The notes beneath the pieces are model-generated. The model saw nothing but the letters and a program-made list of their open reading frames with translations. It had not been told where the DNA came from and ran no database searches. The position numbers were made by a program, and so were the translations under genes. 64,000 bases of DNA from Mucilaginibacter terrenus (GTDB lineage Bacteria; Bacteroidota; Bacteroidia; Sphingobacteriales; Sphingobacteriaceae), in contig NZ_QWDE01000001.1 of NCBI RefSeq assembly GCF_003432065.1, positions 2,046,001 to 2,110,000 of the forward strand, read 5' to 3'. Below, in pieces: positions 35,801 to 44,719 of the stretch. How positions within the stretch are numbered: position 1 is the stretch's first letter; the number at the start of each line of letters is the position of its first letter.

Positions 35801-37201
35801 ATGGTGCATCGCTACTCAGCATTTATTAAAACTGTAAATCTTATTGTCGATTACGTAGTCCTAAATATCGGCATGGTGTTGGCCTACTATATCGAAGTAC
35901 ATAAATTTGAAATTTGGCCCCCCAGCCAACATGCACTTCCAATTGTTTTAGTATTTAATTTAACCTGGCTTTTGTCTGCAAACCTTACAAGATTATACAG
36001 CGAGGTATTAAACAAAGACTCGGTAAATACATTTAGAAATATCGCTAAAACTTACTTAATATTCGTTGCGCTCATCGCTATTATAGCTTTAGTGATAGGG
36101 GTAAAGGCATACCGTATTACTAATATGTACTTAGTTGTGTCTTCGGTACTGTTTGGAGTTTTATTATGTTCATGGAAATTGGTGTTCCTTGGCATTCGCA
36201 AGAGTAATCGTGCATCATTATTCGATTCTAGAAAAGTTGTTATAATTGGTAGCGGTCGCATCAGCAATGATCTGTATAATTTTTTCATAGGGAATCCAGA
36301 TAGAGGGTATAAATTAATGGGCTTTTTTGATGATAACTATTATGATACTGAAGCTAACGATCTTTATTTAGGATCAATAAATGAGTGTATTGCATACTCC
36401 TTAAAACATAACGTAGCAGAAATATTTTGTGCACTGCCGGTATTGGAGTCAAAAAAAATTGAAAAGCTTTTAGGAGAAGCAGAAAAGAATCTAATACGGT
36501 TTAGAATAGTGCCAGAGTATTATGATTACGGTATAAAGCCTGTATTAGTTCAGAGTTTTGGAAATATCCCTGTCATATCCGTACGAACAGAACCTCTCGA
36601 GAACTTGCTTAATAGATTTTGCAAAAGACTTTTTGATATCTGTTTTTCGCTGTTTATAATAATATTCGTTTTCAGTTGGATTTACCCCATCTTGGCGATC
36701 TTGATAAAGCTCGGCTCCAAAGGTCCGGTATTGTTTAAACAACTACGTTCTGGAAGGGACAATAATCCTTTTTGGTGTTATAAGTTTAGGAGTATGCTGA
36801 TAAATAGCGATAGCGACAGCAAGCAAGCTGTGAGAAATGATAAACGAGTTACCAGAATTGGGGCATTTATGCGACGAACTAGTATTGATGAGTTACCACA
36901 ATTTTTTAATGTTTTAATTGGGAACATGTCAACAGTTGGTCCAAGGCCACATATGTTGAGCCATACCATACAATATTCAAAGCTAATTGACAGATTTATG
37001 GTAAGACATTTTCTTAAGCCAGGTATTACCGGATGGGCCCAGGTAAAAGGTCTTAGGGGCGAGACATTATCTACCGAGATGATGCTTAAGAGAGTTGAAG
37101 CAGATGTGTGGTACTTAGAAAACTGGTCGTTCCTTTTAGATCTTAAAATAATTTTCCTAACTGTTTGGAACAGTATTCGCGGTGATGAAAAGGCTTTTTA
37201 G
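35801..37201 (+). CDS. Undecaprenyl-phosphate sugar phosphotransferase (WcaJ-type PGT), copy 2
   Basis: This 466-residue paralogue of the preceding PGT has the same layout: four or five N-terminal helices, a Rossmann-like domain (VIIGSGRISNDLYNF, LMGFFDDNYY, IFCALP), then the catalytic domain. That domain has CYKFRSML, RRTSIDELPQFFNVLIGNMSTVGPRPHM (Asp-Glu pair present) and KPGITGWAQVKGLRGET. All catalytic blocks are intact, so both copies should be active. Divergence in the N-terminal half hints at different regulation or partner; the donor sugar may also differ. Its stop codon directly abuts the stop of the convergent gene at 37202. Confidence 0.92.
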   Translation: MVHRYSAFIKTVNLIVDYVVLNIGMVLAYYIEVHKFEIWPPSQHALPIVLVFNLTWLLSANLTRLYSEVLNKDSVNTFRNIAKTYLIFVALIAIIALVIGVKAYRITNMYLVVSSVLFGVLLCSWKLVFLGIRKSNRASLFDSRKVVIIGSGRISNDLYNFFIGNPDRGYKLMGFFDDNYYDTEANDLYLGSINECIAYSLKHNVAEIFCALPVLESKKIEKLLGEAEKNLIRFRIVPEYYDYGIKPVLVQSFGNIPVISVRTEPLENLLNRFCKRLFDICFSLFIIIFVFSWIYPILAILIKLGSKGPVLFKQLRSGRDNNPFWCYKFRSMLINSDSDSKQAVRNDKRVTRIGAFMRRTSIDELPQFFNVLIGNMSTVGPRPHMLSHTIQYSKLIDRFMVRHFLKPGITGWAQVKGLRGETLSTEMMLKRVEADVWYLENWSFLLDLKIIFLTVWNSIRGDEKAF

Positions 37202-38389
37202 CTATAATTTATCCCAACCGGTGGTATTATATCGCCCATGCCAAAACTTCATCATCAGAGAGCCAATCACACCTGAAGGCTTTCTTTCTTTAGACATAAT
37301 TTTGTTTAACGCATCAATTAAATTATACTCCATGTTAGAGTAACTCATCGTGTCAATAATTTCTAAAGATTTTCTGCTCATACTTACTTTCAAACTTTGT
37401 TCGGCTGTTACAAACTTTAATATGCTACGAGCAATATCCTGAATATCAAAAGCATTAAAACTGTATCCATTTATCCCTTCCTGTAGTAAATCTTCAGTCG
37501 CATTTATAGTCTTACTTAATAAAACTGGTAGGCCGGCAGCCATCGCTTCATTAACAACTAACCCCCACGTTTCAGAAAAACTAGGCAATACAAATGCACT
37601 TGCACTTTGTAGATATTGCGGAAGTTGGGTGTTAGGTATAGCCTTTTTCAATTGTACAGTTTGCAGCTGCAAATCCTTTATTTTTTGTGAAAGATTTTCC
37701 CGTTCAGGTCCGTCACCTACAATCAACAACTGATAACCTGTATTTTCTCCCTCAACAATTTGCCAGGCCGTAAGAAGTCCAGTCAAATTTTTTATTGGTA
37801 CCAGGCGAGCCACACAAATTATTGTGTTACCTAATCTCTTTTCGACGGGAATACCATTAAAAACCTCATTGTTTATAGTAGCAAATCCATAAAAGAGCAT
37901 TAAGCCTTTTTTTTGAAACTTCTCGAAGTCTCTATTGTAACTGGCCGAGGGTAGCCACAGCGCATCTGCCTCCCCTATCATCACGTTTTTTACATACTGC
38001 ACTAAAAAATTACGTTTTACTTGCGACGGTTTCGCATCATCAAACATAATAAACCTTTTAAGTGCCTTTTTAGCCCATGCAATACCCAGCGCACCAGCAT
38101 AAAAAACAATCGAGGGACCAATTACAACATCTGCTTGCAAAATGTCGAGACGATCAAAGACAGCGTTCTTTATATATCTTTTATTTAACTCCGGTGCGCT
38201 CTGCTGAGGAAACAAACACCACCACCATTCATTATTGCTTTCTGCCTCATCAAACGTATAAGGAGATCCTTTGCCAAAAAGTTCTATAGCATAAAGTTCA
38301 ATGCCCCGATCTTCCAATGAATTACGCAAGTATATAAGTCTGCTTTTCCAATATACCCTAAAATCGTTATTTATGATTACAACCTTCAA
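37202..38389 (-). CDS. Glycosyltransferase family 4
   Basis: The 395-residue GT-B protein starts at TTG 38389. A stop lies two codons upstream in frame, and the first beta strand (KVVIINNDF) begins at once, so no other start is possible. The TTG overlaps the previous stop (TTGA). The donor-binding half has IICVARLVPIKNLTGLLTAW (~190-210), LLIVGDGPERENL and FVLPSFSETWGLVVNEAMAAGLPVLLSKT with the EX7E pattern (E..VNEAMAAG). It is convergent with the PGT gene, with no intergenic bases. Confidence 0.9.
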   Translation of the reverse strand: MKVVIINNDFRVYWKSRLIYLRNSLEDRGIELYAIELFGKGSPYTFDEAESNNEWWWCLFPQQSAPELNKRYIKNAVFDRLDILQADVVIGPSIVFYAGALGIAWAKKALKRFIMFDDAKPSQVKRNFLVQYVKNVMIGEADALWLPSASYNRDFEKFQKKGLMLFYGFATINNEVFNGIPVEKRLGNTIICVARLVPIKNLTGLLTAWQIVEGENTGYQLLIVGDGPERENLSQKIKDLQLQTVQLKKAIPNTQLPQYLQSASAFVLPSFSETWGLVVNEAMAAGLPVLLSKTINATEDLLQEGINGYSFNAFDIQDIARSILKFVTAEQSLKVSMSRKSLEIIDTMSYSNMEYNLIDALNKIMSKERKPSGVIGSLMMKFWHGRYNTTGWDKL

Positions 38390-39255
38390 TTGTCAACTTT
38401 CTTAAAATTATCCCAGATGAAAGGAAAAAGTGTTTTCATCCATAATTTAATTATTGCCCCACTATAATCAGCCGGGAAATGCTTTTTGATGTAAAATAAA
38501 TACTCGTGATAAGCCAGGCCTTTAACGCTATATAAGTAATTAACGCGTTGCCTTAGGCTGTGCTTACCTGACAGCCAATTGGGACCATGGTCATCTTCAC
38601 AAAAGCCATAATAGCCAGGAGCTAATAGAACTTTAATTCCTGCCTTAAAAGCTGTAAGAGTATAATCGTAGTCTGCAAGATAGTGAGTATATGCTCCATC
38701 AAATATCCCAACTTTACGAACCACAGCTGCACCAACCAAAAAAACATTAGCATTACCCAGGTGACACGGTTTCAAAACTTGTTCATCAGGTTTAACAAGG
38801 TAATAACCAGCGTGATTGAGCCGATTTAGCAGATGGCCGCCGTACGTAATCTTTTTAGTGATAGAACTTAATGTTGAGCCTATTAAGATGCTTTCAGGAC
38901 CAGCTAATTGGTAACTAGCTATTAAACGCTTTAGAGATCCTTCTATCAGGATTACGTCGTCATTACACAATAAGAAAAGATCATACTTTTTTTGATCCAA
39001 CGCATGTTTCCATAACACCCGCATTCCGCCAGCCCAGAATAAATTGCCGGTACCGTTGATGATCCTGACTTCAGGATAAATTGCTTTTACAGCATCACTG
39101 GTCCCGTCGGTTGATCCGTCATCAAGCAAATAAACATCCCAGCTGTCAGCAGAAAATGTTATCTCTTTATGTAAGCTATCTAAAAAGCCCAGAGTTTTTT
39201 TCTTCCTGTTGTGGCAACTTATAAGAACTGCACAATTAAAATCAAATCCTTCCAT
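38386..39255 (-). CDS. Glycosyltransferase family 2 (GT-A)
   Basis: I choose ATG 39255 (289 residues), which overlaps the upstream gene by 14 bases; ATGs at 39261, 39273 and 39285 add a short leader. GT2 features are CAVLISCHNRKKKTLGFLDSL at the start, YLLDDGSTDGTSDAV (nucleotide-binding Asp), LFLLCNDDVILIEGSL (the DXD-like NDD), and DGAYTHYLADYDYTLTAFKAG (acceptor/base region). This resembles rhamnosyltransferase-like GT2 enzymes. It is coupled by a 4-base overlap to the following GT4 gene. Confidence 0.9.
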   Translation of the reverse strand: MEGFDFNCAVLISCHNRKKKTLGFLDSLHKEITFSADSWDVYLLDDGSTDGTSDAVKAIYPEVRIINGTGNLFWAGGMRVLWKHALDQKKYDLFLLCNDDVILIEGSLKRLIASYQLAGPESILIGSTLSSITKKITYGGHLLNRLNHAGYYLVKPDEQVLKPCHLGNANVFLVGAAVVRKVGIFDGAYTHYLADYDYTLTAFKAGIKVLLAPGYYGFCEDDHGPNWLSGKHSLRQRVNYLYSVKGLAYHEYLFYIKKHFPADYSGAIIKLWMKTLFPFIWDNFKKVDN

Positions 39256-40510
39256 AAGCATACTCGGATTCATTCTCCTCGTCATTCAGAGGACCATTTA
39301 ACGACCTTTGCTTTGGCTGGATAAATAACAGCATCATAACTATCGGCAAAAACAAAATGGGTTCACCAAAACTTAACACCAAAAGAATCAAAATACAGTA
39401 GCCTATATTCTCCCATCTTAAAACATATGGCTTACAAAACCGAACATACCTGATCAATAGATAAAGCAAACCTATAAGACCAAACTTTGCAAGAAAATCA
39501 AATACGCCATTGGATATATTAACAGTATAAGATTTATTAAGTACCTCATTATACCTGTTACTAACGCCTGTAATAAGTTTAGCGCCGAACTGATCATAAA
39601 TGTAAACCATACTGGAAAACCGATTAAGCGGTATTTCCATTCTGTTATGATGGTAATACTTCTCCAATACTTTTAATCGATTTAGATCGCGCATGTCCTC
39701 TTTGTAAGTATCAACAATTTTGTCTCCAAGAAAAGGGATGAACACAAAAGCAAGTATTAGAGCCGGGACAAGGAGCAATACATAGATATTAACCTTCGGC
39801 GATCTAAAACGATAAGCCATAAAAAACAAAACTATTAGTCCGAGATAGTTTGTAGTTGAAAAGGTGGTGATGTTTGCTATTATTAAAATGATGGCTACCT
39901 TGTCGAACCTAAACTTATTAAGAAAGAAGTGAAACATTAATGTGATAACCAAAAAGCACCCGAATGCCCCAGGTTCCCAAACAAACCCCGAGTTGCTAAA
40001 GTCATGAAACCCTTGAGTGAACGTAAAGAACAGAATATTAGAATACCCTGGTATTGTATTACCAGTTGGAAAGTTAAGGGCGGAGAATGCTTTAAACATG
40101 GCCTCTCCAGATATAAGTTGCAAAGCATAGAAAACAAATGACAGTAATGTCAAGTGGGTCATCACTTTTACGATGTTTGCTAACAGCTTTTCTTTTAAAA
40201 CAACGCAAATAAGGAAACTTAATAAAACATATTTCAAGAGGAATAAAAAGTCGCTTAAAAGAAAATCTGTTTCTAAATCATTCACAACTAAGAACCTAAA
40301 GCAAACAAATACAATGAACGCGGCAGCAAAGATCAAAAACGAAATAATTGATTTCTTAGTAAATTCCTTACGATTAACAGCCACTACAAGTAAAACGCCT
40401 ATTACGGCAACCCACCCTATCATACTTGATGATATAATGTTTGCGTTTGCGGAGATTAGCAGGAAAAGTAGAGTAATAAAATAATTGAGATTAAAAGTCT
40501 TATTTCGCAT
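39242..40510 (-). CDS. Wzy-like polysaccharide polymerase (candidate 2)
   Basis: The 422-residue polytopic protein has about 11-12 hydrophobic helices and a large extracytoplasmic loop (~265-330: DTYKEDMRDLNRLKVLEKYYHHNRMEIPLNRFSS), the layout of O-antigen/EPS polymerases. No strong family motif is visible. It sits among glycosyltransferases on the minus strand, which supports the role. It is one of three such candidates in the window. Confidence 0.68.
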   Translation of the reverse strand: MRNKTFNLNYFITLLFLLISANANIISSSMIGWVAVIGVLLVVAVNRKEFTKKSIISFLIFAAAFIVFVCFRFLVVNDLETDFLLSDFLFLLKYVLLSFLICVVLKEKLLANIVKVMTHLTLLSFVFYALQLISGEAMFKAFSALNFPTGNTIPGYSNILFFTFTQGFHDFSNSGFVWEPGAFGCFLVITLMFHFFLNKFRFDKVAIILIIANITTFSTTNYLGLIVLFFMAYRFRSPKVNIYVLLLVPALILAFVFIPFLGDKIVDTYKEDMRDLNRLKVLEKYYHHNRMEIPLNRFSSMVYIYDQFGAKLITGVSNRYNEVLNKSYTVNISNGVFDFLAKFGLIGLLYLLIRYVRFCKPYVLRWENIGYCILILLVLSFGEPILFLPIVMMLLFIQPKQRSLNGPLNDEENESEYAYGRI

Positions 40511-40546
40511 TAGGATTAACTTTATTGCAATTTAGCAGTAATTAGA

Positions 40547-41215
40547 TTATAAATGATTCGCTGGAATCTGTGTTAAAAAAGCTTCCACGTTATCAAATAA
40601 GTGACTATAACGTTTTATTTTTTCAGCGCTCCAATCCCACCATTTAAGTTTTAAAAGCTTAGATATGTGTTGCTCATCGAAACGGCAACGTAAAAATTTG
40701 GCGGGTACTCCGCCGTGTATGGAGTATGGTGCAACATCTTTAGTCACAATAGCTCCTGCAGCGATAATGGCGCCGTCTCCGATTGTAACGCCATCCATTA
40801 TTAATACATTGTTTCCAACCCACACATCATTCCCAATAGTTACAATGTATTTACCGTCAGCATAAATGTGTTCCTCAAACCTGTTTTCTGTTACGAACGA
40901 GAAACCAGCTTGCATCCTGGTTGAAAAAAATGCGGGGTGTGTAGACACAAACTTTTTAGATGGATGAGTACCCAAACCGGTTTGCACGTAACTTCCTATA
41001 GAACAATATTTACCTATTTTTGCGCTTTTGATTGTACTACCACCAGATATATAAGTACCGAAACCAACGTTTGAGCTCGCAACAAAGGCTTTGTCTCCAA
41101 CAAAATTATTGCCTTCAAACTTGTTTTTCATATCCAAAGTTACAGCTCGGCCAATCTTTACAGCAATTGGATGATACTTAAGTCTGAAATAATTACGTTT
41201 AATCCAGTCTCTCAT
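40547..41215 (-). CDS. CatB-related left-handed beta-helix O-acetyltransferase
   Basis: The 222-residue protein contains hexapeptide repeats (FVGDKAFVASSNVGFGTYISGG, SAKIGKYCSIGSYV, VTIGNDVWVGNNVLIMDGVTIGDGAIIAAGAIVTKDV) and a catalytic His candidate in GLGTHPSKKFVSTHP, as in the xenobiotic/virginiamycin acetyltransferase (CatB/Vat) group. It ends with YSIHGGVPAKFLRCRF and a C-terminal helix. In this locus it should O-acetylate a sugar residue. It is first in the 41215-37202 minus-strand run. Confidence 0.9.
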   Translation of the reverse strand: MRDWIKRNYFRLKYHPIAVKIGRAVTLDMKNKFEGNNFVGDKAFVASSNVGFGTYISGGSTIKSAKIGKYCSIGSYVQTGLGTHPSKKFVSTHPAFFSTRMQAGFSFVTENRFEEHIYADGKYIVTIGNDVWVGNNVLIMDGVTIGDGAIIAAGAIVTKDVAPYSIHGGVPAKFLRCRFDEQHISKLLKLKWWDWSAEKIKRYSHLFDNVEAFLTQIPANHL

Positions 41216-41356
41216 TTTCAGTAAAAATAAGATTTTTACAATGAGCTAAAGGTAATACTAAAATATTTGAGCGATTTTCTGCGAACAATTGAAAAAGCGG
41301 CAGTAAAAACTTACTGATATGCTATCTTCGAGTGAAATTAATATCTGTAGCATTGT

Positions 41357-42463
41357 ATGAAATCTAATAAAAATAAAACGAAACGGTTTCTTCTTATTGA
41401 CAAGGTTGTACTTGCACTAAATCTGATCGTCTCTATTGCGTTAATCATAAGTTACTTTGCACCATCAACAGATCCCAGAGACTCAACATTTGTGGCTTTA
41501 CTTGGGTTTGGTATGAATATCTTGATTATTGCTAACGCATCATTTATCGTTTATTGGGCGTTCCGCAAACCATTGTTAATGTTAATTCCTGTGTTATGTA
41601 TTCTTATAGGATTCCAATTCATCAGCTCACAAATCGGGTTTAACTCAAAAACAAACATTGGCTCTAAAGCTGCACCTGATGTTATCCGCATCATGCACTT
41701 TAACGTGCGTGAATTTAGAGGAATTGACAAATTTGCTGATCTCCCGATCGAGAATGAAGTTTTCGATATCATTAAAAATGTCCAACCTGACGTATTAAAC
41801 ATGGTTGAATTTTCAAAGCGTAAAGCTAACAAGGATTCAATTAGCCAGCAGCTTGTGGGCCCACAAGGCTTAAAAAATTATTATTTTAAGGAATTCAAAA
41901 AAATAACACCCTATGACACGACGGGAAATGTCATATTCTCTAAATATCCTATAATCAATTCAGGAGTTGTAGATACAGGAAAATACTTAAACACTAAAGC
42001 AATATTTGCAGACCTCAAGCTCGGCCAAAAAATATTTCGGGTATACTGCATCCATTTAGCCGCTGTAACAATTAAAACCAAAGAAAAAGGACGCATGCTG
42101 GACGGAAAAGTTGATGTCGAAAAATCGTCTTTCATTGTGAACAAACTGGAAAGTGCCTTTTTAAATAGAAGTTTTCAAGTCGCTAAGATAAAACGACATA
42201 TAGAAAAATGCCCTTATCCTTACGTCATTACAGGAGACTTTAATGACACACCTAATTCTTATGCTGTGAACGAGTTGGGTGATGGGTTAAAAAACGCATT
42301 TGATGAAAAAGGGGCCGGATTTGAAACCACCTACTACAGCTCTTATCCCCTACACATTGATTATATTTTTCTAACCCAGCAATTTGAGGTGCTAAATTAT
42401 TCGGAAATTGACAAGAAGGTATCGGACCACAAAGCGCTGGTAAGTGACGTAAAATTGAAATAA
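41357..42463 (+). CDS. Membrane-anchored endonuclease/exonuclease/phosphatase family protein
   Basis: The 368-residue protein has three N-terminal hydrophobic helices (~12-32, 45-65, 70-90), then an EEP-fold domain. The motifs are IMHFNVREFRG (metal-site Asn), VLNMVEF (Glu), YVITGDFNDTPNSYA (Asp/Asn pair) and SDHKALVSDVKL (catalytic Asp-His). Such membrane-bound EEP proteins are frequent in Bacteroidota; the substrate may be a phosphoester of lipid or nucleotide type rather than DNA. It is the only plus-strand gene of normal size in the right half, ending 3 bp from a convergent glycosyltransferase. Confidence 0.88.
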   Translation: MKSNKNKTKRFLLIDKVVLALNLIVSIALIISYFAPSTDPRDSTFVALLGFGMNILIIANASFIVYWAFRKPLLMLIPVLCILIGFQFISSQIGFNSKTNIGSKAAPDVIRIMHFNVREFRGIDKFADLPIENEVFDIIKNVQPDVLNMVEFSKRKANKDSISQQLVGPQGLKNYYFKEFKKITPYDTTGNVIFSKYPIINSGVVDTGKYLNTKAIFADLKLGQKIFRVYCIHLAAVTIKTKEKGRMLDGKVDVEKSSFIVNKLESAFLNRSFQVAKIKRHIEKCPYPYVITGDFNDTPNSYAVNELGDGLKNAFDEKGAGFETTYYSSYPLHIDYIFLTQQFEVLNYSEIDKKVSDHKALVSDVKLK

Positions 42464-42466
42464 TTA

Positions 42467-43720
42467 TCACAAAAAATTGTCAACAAACTTCCCCATCACA
42501 TTATCTACGTTTAAATATTCGAGGGCGTATTTTCTTGCATTTTCACGTTTTCTCTGCAACTCGCCATCAAGTTTTATGTCCAAAATTTGTTTAACAAGAA
42601 TATCTTGCATGTCCTTGTCTTGAGATTTAACGACATAGCCGAAGTCGTACGCTGTAACCATCTCGTGTAAAGATGTGCCTTCGGAGGCTGTAACGATGCT
42701 TGCACCTCCTACAGCTAATATGGTTGTAAGTTTAGAAGGCATTACTAGATCACCTGCATCTGATATTTGGAGTACCAGATGAATATCTGCCATATTTAAA
42801 AACTCGTTAAATATTTCTTTTTTCTGAACTTGTAGAAAAGATATGTTCCTGAGCCCCATTCTTGAAGCCTGTTCCTGAAGCTGATCCTTGTAGGGGCCTG
42901 ATGAACATATTATAAACTTGACGTGATCATGATCTATAAGTTCTTGAGCGGCAACAAGAATGCGCTCGAGACGTTGTTTTACACCAACAGCGCCTGAATA
43001 AAGATATATAATATCATCTGCCTTATACCCCCACTTAACTTTTAGCTTATCCCTATTATCTAAAGGAAAAAAGTAATCAGTATCTACCCAATTGGGGAAA
43101 AATATTATTTCGCGATCAACCTTTGCTCGAATTTTCTTTATCATGCCGGTCGATATACTGCTCACAAAATCCGCCCGCTTAAGAATGTTGTATTCTACTT
43201 TAAACAAGCCGGCCAATATTCGCTTTTTAGAAAAAAGCTTTAAATCCCGGGCAGCTTCAATCTGCATATCTTGTATGTGATAAAGAAGCTTACCGCCAGT
43301 TACTGACCGCAACATTAGCCCTAAATATGCCAAATGAAATGGCGGAGCTATAGTAACAATAAGATCAAATCTTGCTTTTGTAAAAATAATTTTAAAAACG
43401 ATGAAAAACTTTGCAACCCAAAATGAAAAATCCTGGAGAGCGCGTTGTTTACCAGTAGGGTCGCTCGGGATATAAGATGGGCATCGGTAGATAGTAAGAG
43501 AGCCTCCGCTTTTCTCGTTATAGAAAGTTTCTTTTTTATACCACCTGTTTGTATATGGTTCCTGAACTTTCCAGTACGGGTAATAAGGAAAAGTGGTGAT
43601 TACAGTACAATCGTGTCCTTTCCCAACGAGCCAGTTAATCATTTCACCGTTGTACTTTCCAATACCTATAGGTTCGGGAGCAAAGTTATGGCTAATTAAT
43701 AATATCCTTTTTTTATCCAT
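42467..43720 (-). CDS. WcaI-like glycosyltransferase (GT4)
   Basis: The 417-residue GT-B protein has the WcaI-type N-terminus (SHNFAPEPIGIGKYNGEM, then VITTFPYYPYWKV). The donor domain has IIYLYSGAVGVKQRLERIL (~235-253), FIICSSGPYKDQL and VMPSKLTTILAVGGASIVTASEGTSL (~330-355), where the EX7E region is altered as in WcaI relatives. In E. coli WcaI acts in colanic acid synthesis; here it would add fucose or a similar sugar to the lipid-linked unit. A 168-bp gap separates it from the larger upstream run, so it may have its own promoter. Confidence 0.88.
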   Translation of the reverse strand: MDKKRILLISHNFAPEPIGIGKYNGEMINWLVGKGHDCTVITTFPYYPYWKVQEPYTNRWYKKETFYNEKSGGSLTIYRCPSYIPSDPTGKQRALQDFSFWVAKFFIVFKIIFTKARFDLIVTIAPPFHLAYLGLMLRSVTGGKLLYHIQDMQIEAARDLKLFSKKRILAGLFKVEYNILKRADFVSSISTGMIKKIRAKVDREIIFFPNWVDTDYFFPLDNRDKLKVKWGYKADDIIYLYSGAVGVKQRLERILVAAQELIDHDHVKFIICSSGPYKDQLQEQASRMGLRNISFLQVQKKEIFNEFLNMADIHLVLQISDAGDLVMPSKLTTILAVGGASIVTASEGTSLHEMVTAYDFGYVVKSQDKDMQDILVKQILDIKLDGELQRKRENARKYALEYLNVDNVMGKFVDNFL

Positions 43721-43888
43721 CTAAAACTGCGCCTCTGGCTTAGCAAGTATGCTCGTTGGCTATAAAACCTTTAAAGATAAAAATTTTATGAAGTATATCG
43801 CACGCGACAATGCGTTACCATGTGATAAATCAATCTTATTAAACAAGGTAGTTTTAGCTATGTGCAAATAATTACAAGAAGCTTTAAT

Positions 43889-44713
43889 CTAACCGTTATC
43901 ACGCCCCCTTAGGAGTTCACGTGTTTTTAATACAATAAAATACTCATAAATGGACAGCATAGTAGTATATGTAAATCCAACAGCACCATCCATAAATGCC
44001 CTTTTTATCATGATCATATACAACCATCTAACAACAGGTCTGCCAGGTAATTTATAGAAAAGGCCTTTTTGATGATATCTGCGTTCAGTAAAGTCATCAC
44101 CAAATAAAGCTTTCGATATAGAAAAATTTTGACCAGTGGTCAATTGCTGGATTCGCATTTCTGCTTCTTTGTCAGCGTAATTTAAATGCCTGCTAAACCA
44201 AAATTTAATTCCCTTGCTAAATGGATAATGATCTAAATACCCCTTTATTCTGCCAACATTACCATCCGGAATAGATAAAGGATTTACCAGTCTCTCGTAT
44301 CTCATCTTTTCCGGCCGGAACAAACGCAAATAAAAAGGTGATACTTGCGCATGTTTAAGCCATTTGCCGTTCCATGCAAAGTCTCTTCGCTGTATTTCAA
44401 ATGCCACTATGTTGGTATCTTCAGGCACTTGCAAAATGGCTTCTTTTAAAGTTGTGGATACTCGTTCGTCAGCATCAATGTATAGCACCCACTTGTGTTT
44501 AAACGTAATGTTCTTCAAGCCCCAATTTTGATGAGCAGCCCAGTTATCAAACGTTCGCTGCGTTACATGTGCACCCGCAGATGCTGCTAGTTGAACAGTG
44601 CGATCTTCACTAAATGAATCATAAACATGTATATCATCGCACCATTTCACCGACTCCAAACAACCCGGTAAATCCTGTTCTTCATTCTTTGTGAGGATAA
44701 GTACTGATACCAT
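43889..44713 (-). CDS. Glycosyltransferase family 2 (WaaE/KdtX-like)
   Basis: The 274-residue GT-A protein has SVLILTKNEEQDLPGCLESVKWCDDIHVYDSFSEDRT at residues 3-39. This is characteristic of the WaaE/KdtX-like GT2 group involved in LPS core and capsule synthesis. WVLYIDADERVS (~76-87) holds the DXD metal-binding motif. The C-terminal half is basic and amphipathic (RWLYMIMIKRAFMDG), suitable for membrane association. It starts 6 bp after the aldo/keto reductase stop. Confidence 0.9.
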   Translation of the reverse strand: MVSVLILTKNEEQDLPGCLESVKWCDDIHVYDSFSEDRTVQLAASAGAHVTQRTFDNWAAHQNWGLKNITFKHKWVLYIDADERVSTTLKEAILQVPEDTNIVAFEIQRRDFAWNGKWLKHAQVSPFYLRLFRPEKMRYERLVNPLSIPDGNVGRIKGYLDHYPFSKGIKFWFSRHLNYADKEAEMRIQQLTTGQNFSISKALFGDDFTERRYHQKGLFYKLPGRPVVRWLYMIMIKRAFMDGAVGFTYTTMLSIYEYFIVLKTRELLRGRDNG

Positions 44714-44719
44714 AGTAGG

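Noticed and set aside
41551..42144. Minus-strand frames opposite the EEP gene
   Set aside because: No domain and clear coding signal on the plus strand.
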